Part shown: one piece after another, positions 62,002-64,000 of the stretch
Numbering within the stretch: the first letter of the stretch is position 1
Layout of the letters: each line of letters opens with the position of its first letter
Assembly: GCF_008086595.1 (NCBI RefSeq)
Contig: NZ_RXYA01000001.1
Location: forward strand, 338,627-402,626
DNA from: Acetobacterium paludosum
GTDB taxonomy: Bacteria; Bacillota; Clostridia; Eubacteriales; Eubacteriaceae
Direction of reading: 5' to 3'
DNA: 64,000 nucleotides
Notes under the pieces: generated by a model
The model's input: the letters and a program-made list of their open reading frames with translations, nothing else
The model's database searches: none
Told to the model about the DNA's origin: nothing
Made by a program: the position numbers and the translations under genes

Positions 62002-62107
62002 TGCGGTGATGGTGTAATAGGTAAACACACGTATTCAAACATTACAACTAGTGTACTAATTGTGATGTTTGAATACGAGTATCGCAGGTTCGAACCCTGC
62101 CACCGAA
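62002..62107 (+). ncRNA. tRNA-like RNA with an 18-bp stem in place of the anticodon arm
   Basis: D arm: GTG at 62012, loop with AGGTAAA, CAC at 62026, like tRNA-Leu. T arm: GCAGG-TTCGAAC-CCTGC at 62084-62100, perfect. Acceptor: TGCGGTG (62002-62008) against CACCGAA (62101-62107), 6 of 7 paired (G-A mismatch). Between them 62030-62047 pairs with 62060-62077 over 18 bp with one G-T pair, closed by a 12-base loop. Encoded CCA is absent, while both ordinary tRNAs here have it. 62102-62134 can fold on with downstream DNA into another hairpin (ACCGAAA..TTTCGGT). It cannot decode a codon; decoy, sensor or RNA antitoxin are possible roles. Confidence 0.75.
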
Positions 62108-62160
62108 AGGTATTGAATTTCAATATTTTTCGGTAGCAGAGTTCATTTTTAGGTGATGAT

Positions 62161-62952
62161 ATGAGAAAAAGTGATTTCTATGAAGTGTACCAAGCCAATT
62201 TGAAAATGTTAGAACGTGAAATTAATTTAGTCAAAAAATCTATTCAAGTAACTTTAGGTCGCAAATTATGGTTGCAAGAAAATGGTTCAGACAACAGTAA
62301 AGTTTCATCTTGCGAAGAAGATATAACTGCAGGAACACAATTGTATACATTTTTGATTTGTTCATGGTTAGAAGCTCGTTTGATGAAAATGCTTTATGAA
62401 AGTTCTAACGCTGCTTTTACAGATAATGAGATATTTCTTGTTCGAAATTTTCCAACCATGACTATAAAATGGAAAGAATGTTTTTCTATGGCCGTATGCA
62501 AAAGCTATGGATTTACTTATATTTCCGAACAAAATTATGCTAATAATTTCTCAAATGGAAGCATTAGTCAACAAAATTATCAGAATGTGTTTTCCTTATT
62601 TGTAGATATTGACGACGCCATTACCATACGAAATCGATTGGCACATGGTCAGTGGTATAAACAATTTAACAGTAAAAATAAAAAGTTAGTTAATTATCCA
62701 TTTTTAAATTTGTATACTAATGTACAAAAATTAGATATATTACGGCAATACTATAATGAAATTGCTGATATTATTAGTTCGTATGTGACGTATAAAGATA
62801 AGGCGAATTCAAATTTCGATAGTGGAATTCAAAATAAAATAGTCTCAATCAGAGAGAAAAAGAAAAGGATATTAAATTCTAACTTTGATAGTTATTGTCA
62901 GCCATTTAAACGTATAGAACATAATAAAATGGAAGCATTTAAAAGAAAGTAG
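62161..62952 (+). CDS. HEPN-type ribonuclease-like protein
   Basis: 263 residues, AGGTG 5 bases before ATG. The RxxxxH catalytic motif of HEPN RNases is at R157-H162 (IRNRLAHGQW), preceded by long helices (MRKSDFYEVYQANLKMLEREINLVKKS; YTFLICSWLEARLMKMLYESS), which fits the MAE_28990/MAE_18760-like HEPN group. HEPN RNases usually dimerise and cut tRNA or mRNA. The end is Lys-rich. The gene begins 54 bases after the tRNA-like RNA and could be read from the same promoter. Toxin activity is inferred. Confidence 0.78.
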   Translation: MRKSDFYEVYQANLKMLEREINLVKKSIQVTLGRKLWLQENGSDNSKVSSCEEDITAGTQLYTFLICSWLEARLMKMLYESSNAAFTDNEIFLVRNFPTMTIKWKECFSMAVCKSYGFTYISEQNYANNFSNGSISQQNYQNVFSLFVDIDDAITIRNRLAHGQWYKQFNSKNKKLVNYPFLNLYTNVQKLDILRQYYNEIADIISSYVTYKDKANSNFDSGIQNKIVSIREKKKRILNSNFDSYCQPFKRIEHNKMEAFKRK

Positions 62953-63080
62953 AATACTATTTAGTAAGTTTTATTTTGACAAGCAAAATTGCAATATTTG
63001 GGGACAGATATCTTTTTAGACTAACTGATTCGATCATACCATAGACTCTACTGGTGCCTATAATTAACTATATCAATTGT

Positions 63081-63292
63081 CACCATGAACTGGTACGGAC
63101 CGCCTCCACCAAGTAAAGTGACAATGAAGATAAAGTGATTCTTAATTAATTTGTTTATTTCTTTTTGCAACAAGTGTCTTACATAAAGAATGACGGCCCC
63201 TATGTGTTAGCAATTGGAAAAAAGAGTAAAACGTGTCGTAATAATGTCGTATATCATATATGAATGTCTGTAATATACCGTTTACCTACTTC
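63081..63292 (+). repeat. Right-end repeat of element 2
   Basis: Copy of 52861-53048, with GTCGTA at 63235 and 63246 (again 11 bases apart). 62953-63080 before it shows no gene. Confidence 0.75.
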
Positions 63293-63351
63293 TTCGTAAT
63301 CAGTAGGTCGGGGGTTCGATTCCCCCCGCTAGCTCCAGTAAGAAATAATAT
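63293..63351 (+). repeat. att repeat copy 3
   Basis: Runs from TTCGTAATCAGTAGGTCGG to AGAAATAATAT. The T stem reads GGGGG-CCCCC instead of GGCGG-CCGCC, compensating changes that keep pairing, so this copy may come from the original tRNA-Thr of another strain or a second target. Confidence 0.85.
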
Positions 63352-63356
63352 CATGA

Positions 63357-63569
63357 CCCAGTTTTTTCTCAGATACACCCAAAGGAGCTTCTGCCAGTGC
63401 TGCGATATACAGCATTGTTGAAACAGCCAAAGCCAATGGACTGAATGTTCACACTTACCTTAATCACCTGCTGCTTTATATGCCGGATGCGGATTATCAG
63501 AATGATCCGGATGTACTGGAAGAACTGATGCCCTGGTCAGAGCAGATACAGGTGGAATGCAAACAATAA
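63357..63569 (+). pseudogene. IS66-family transposase C-terminal remnant
   Basis: SDTPKGASASAAIYSIVETAKANGL and HTYLNHLLLYMPDAD.. to the stop at 63567 are the end of an IS66 TnpC transposase. All upstream parts are gone, cut right after the att repeat, which suggests that element insertion or deletion removed them. Confidence 0.8.
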
Positions 63570-63581
63570 ACGGATTTATCC

Positions 63582-63615
63582 AGAACTGGTCCGCTGCTAG
63601 CGCCGGTTCTTTTTT
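63582..63615 (+). terminator. Terminator after the IS66 remnant
   Basis: AGAACTGG pairs with CCGGTTCT, inner CGC/GCG, followed by a T-run. Confidence 0.75.
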
Positions 63616-63781
63616 ATTTTTTGTGGCACCTTGTATTTAAGCGCTTACGTTTGAAACATGAATAACGAAAGATGAATTTATTGTATGTTGAAGATATTTC
63701 AATATATGAACGAATAAAATTGAAAATAAACAAAAATCAGTATAAAATAAAGAATAAATGCTTTTATACATGGAGGTTGGG

Positions 63782-63904
63782 ATGGTTAGATGGTTGCATA
63801 TTTCAGACCTGCATATTGAGGAAATGGCAGATTGGAATAACTTTAAAAAAGAAGTTGACAATAAGTTTGGAAACGGTAGTTGTCAAGATAGTTGGCAGTT
63901 ATAA
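63782..63904 (+). pseudogene. N-terminal fragment of a metallophosphoesterase
   Basis: ATG behind GGAGG; MVRWLHISDLHIEEM is the first metal motif (DxH) of calcineurin-like phosphoesterases. The frame stops after 40 residues, so only the start of the gene is left. 63616-63781 shows nothing else. Confidence 0.65.
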
Positions 63905-63937
63905 TTGAAATATATTTTGGCAGTAAACGTTTTAAAA

Positions 63938-64000
63938 TCATGCTTCTTCCAGTGAATCCAGCATCAGGACTTCCGTGCGTTCAGGGTTCAACCAGACGAC
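63938..64000 (-). CDS. C-terminal end of an unknown protein (partial)
   Basis: On the minus strand a frame enters from the window edge and ends VVWLNPERTEVLMLDSLEEA then TGA at 63940. Only 20 residues are visible; it looks like real coding sequence but the family cannot be named. Confidence 0.35.
   Translation of the reverse strand, partial: VVWLNPERTEVLMLDSLEEA

Larger units (their letters stand above)
53049..63292 (+). mobile_element. Integrated element 2 in tandem (defence-like cargo)
   Basis: Bounded by att repeats at 53049 and 63293 and sharing both end stretches with element 1. Cargo: unknown helical protein, zinc-hook AAA ATPase, CHAT protein, tRNA-like RNA and HEPN protein; remnants of a Y-family polymerase, serine recombinase and nuclease. 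AT content and TTG/GTG use are higher than in the core genes. No intact integrase. Confidence 0.75.

Noticed and set aside
62002..62107. Ordinary tRNA, selenocysteine tRNA, or intron-containing tRNA
   Set aside because: The extra pairing replaces the anticodon arm itself, the variable region is short, no seven-base anticodon loop can form, the acceptor has a mismatch and CCA is missing. A 46-base insertion is too small for a group I intron and has no splice features.

Overview
The window looks like a low-GC, strictly anaerobic acetogen of the genus Acetobacterium or a close relative. The main evidence is a complete carbonyl branch of the Wood-Ljungdahl pathway at 6.0-22.8 kb, in the gene order known from Acetobacterium woodii: cooC, acsV, two DUF3786 genes, acsD, acsC, acsE, acsA, cooC, acsB. 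The bacterial-type CODH and acetyl-CoA synthase, the archaeal-type prolyl-tRNA synthetase and the firmicute-style S-box-free, THF-riboswitch-controlled folate genes fit this. No database search was possible; all identities rest on reading the translated sequence.

Layout. 0-5.7 kb: end of a YyaL-type gene, a ferritin-like protein, an odd membrane protein, then a Crp/Fnr regulator divergent from a ferredoxin and hybrid cluster protein (hcp), probably a nitrosative-stress unit. 5.9-22.8 kb: CODH/ACS genes plus nickel-handling helpers (two CooC, a His-rich CooJ-like protein, CooT) and a second complete acsB. 22.9-25.4 kb: VanY-type peptidase, tRNA-Arg, Hsp20, small genes. 25.5-29.2 kb: rpmG-secE-nusG-rplK-rplA, L10 leader, rplJ-rplL. 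29.4-31.5 kb: proS and a methionine synthase activation-domain protein. 31.5-34.5 kb (minus): THF riboswitch, folE, HD protein, folP, folB-folK fusion. 34.9-46.1 kb: acyltransferase-like pair, CoA-transferase pair, metallopeptidase, thyX, luxS, recU, pseudouridine synthase, fba, folT with a second THF riboswitch, and a degenerate rubredoxin-like protein.

46.2-63.3 kb is accessory DNA. The 3' part of tRNA-Thr(CGT) at 46.2 kb is repeated at 53.05 and 63.29 kb, and the sequences flanking these copies are also shared, so two related elements appear to sit in tandem in this tRNA gene. No intact integrase is visible. Element 1 carries a regulator-controlled cassette of three CooC-type ATPases and two small proteins, a DUF3786 gene and two TetR regulators, yet no CODH. 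Element 2 carries a zinc-hook AAA ATPase, a CHAT protease-like protein, a striking tRNA-like RNA and a HEPN ribonuclease-like protein, among remnants of a Y-family polymerase, a serine recombinase and a secreted nuclease.

The best candidate for an undescribed system is at 59.75-62.95 kb. Between the CHAT gene and the HEPN (RxxxxH) gene lies a separate promoter (TTGAAA, 17 bp, TATAAT) that would start transcription exactly at an RNA with tRNA-Leu-like D and T arms but an 18-bp continuous stem in place of the anticodon arm, and no CCA end. An RNA of this shape beside a likely RNase suggests a decoy, sensor or RNA antitoxin; this is inference, to be tested as described in the findings.
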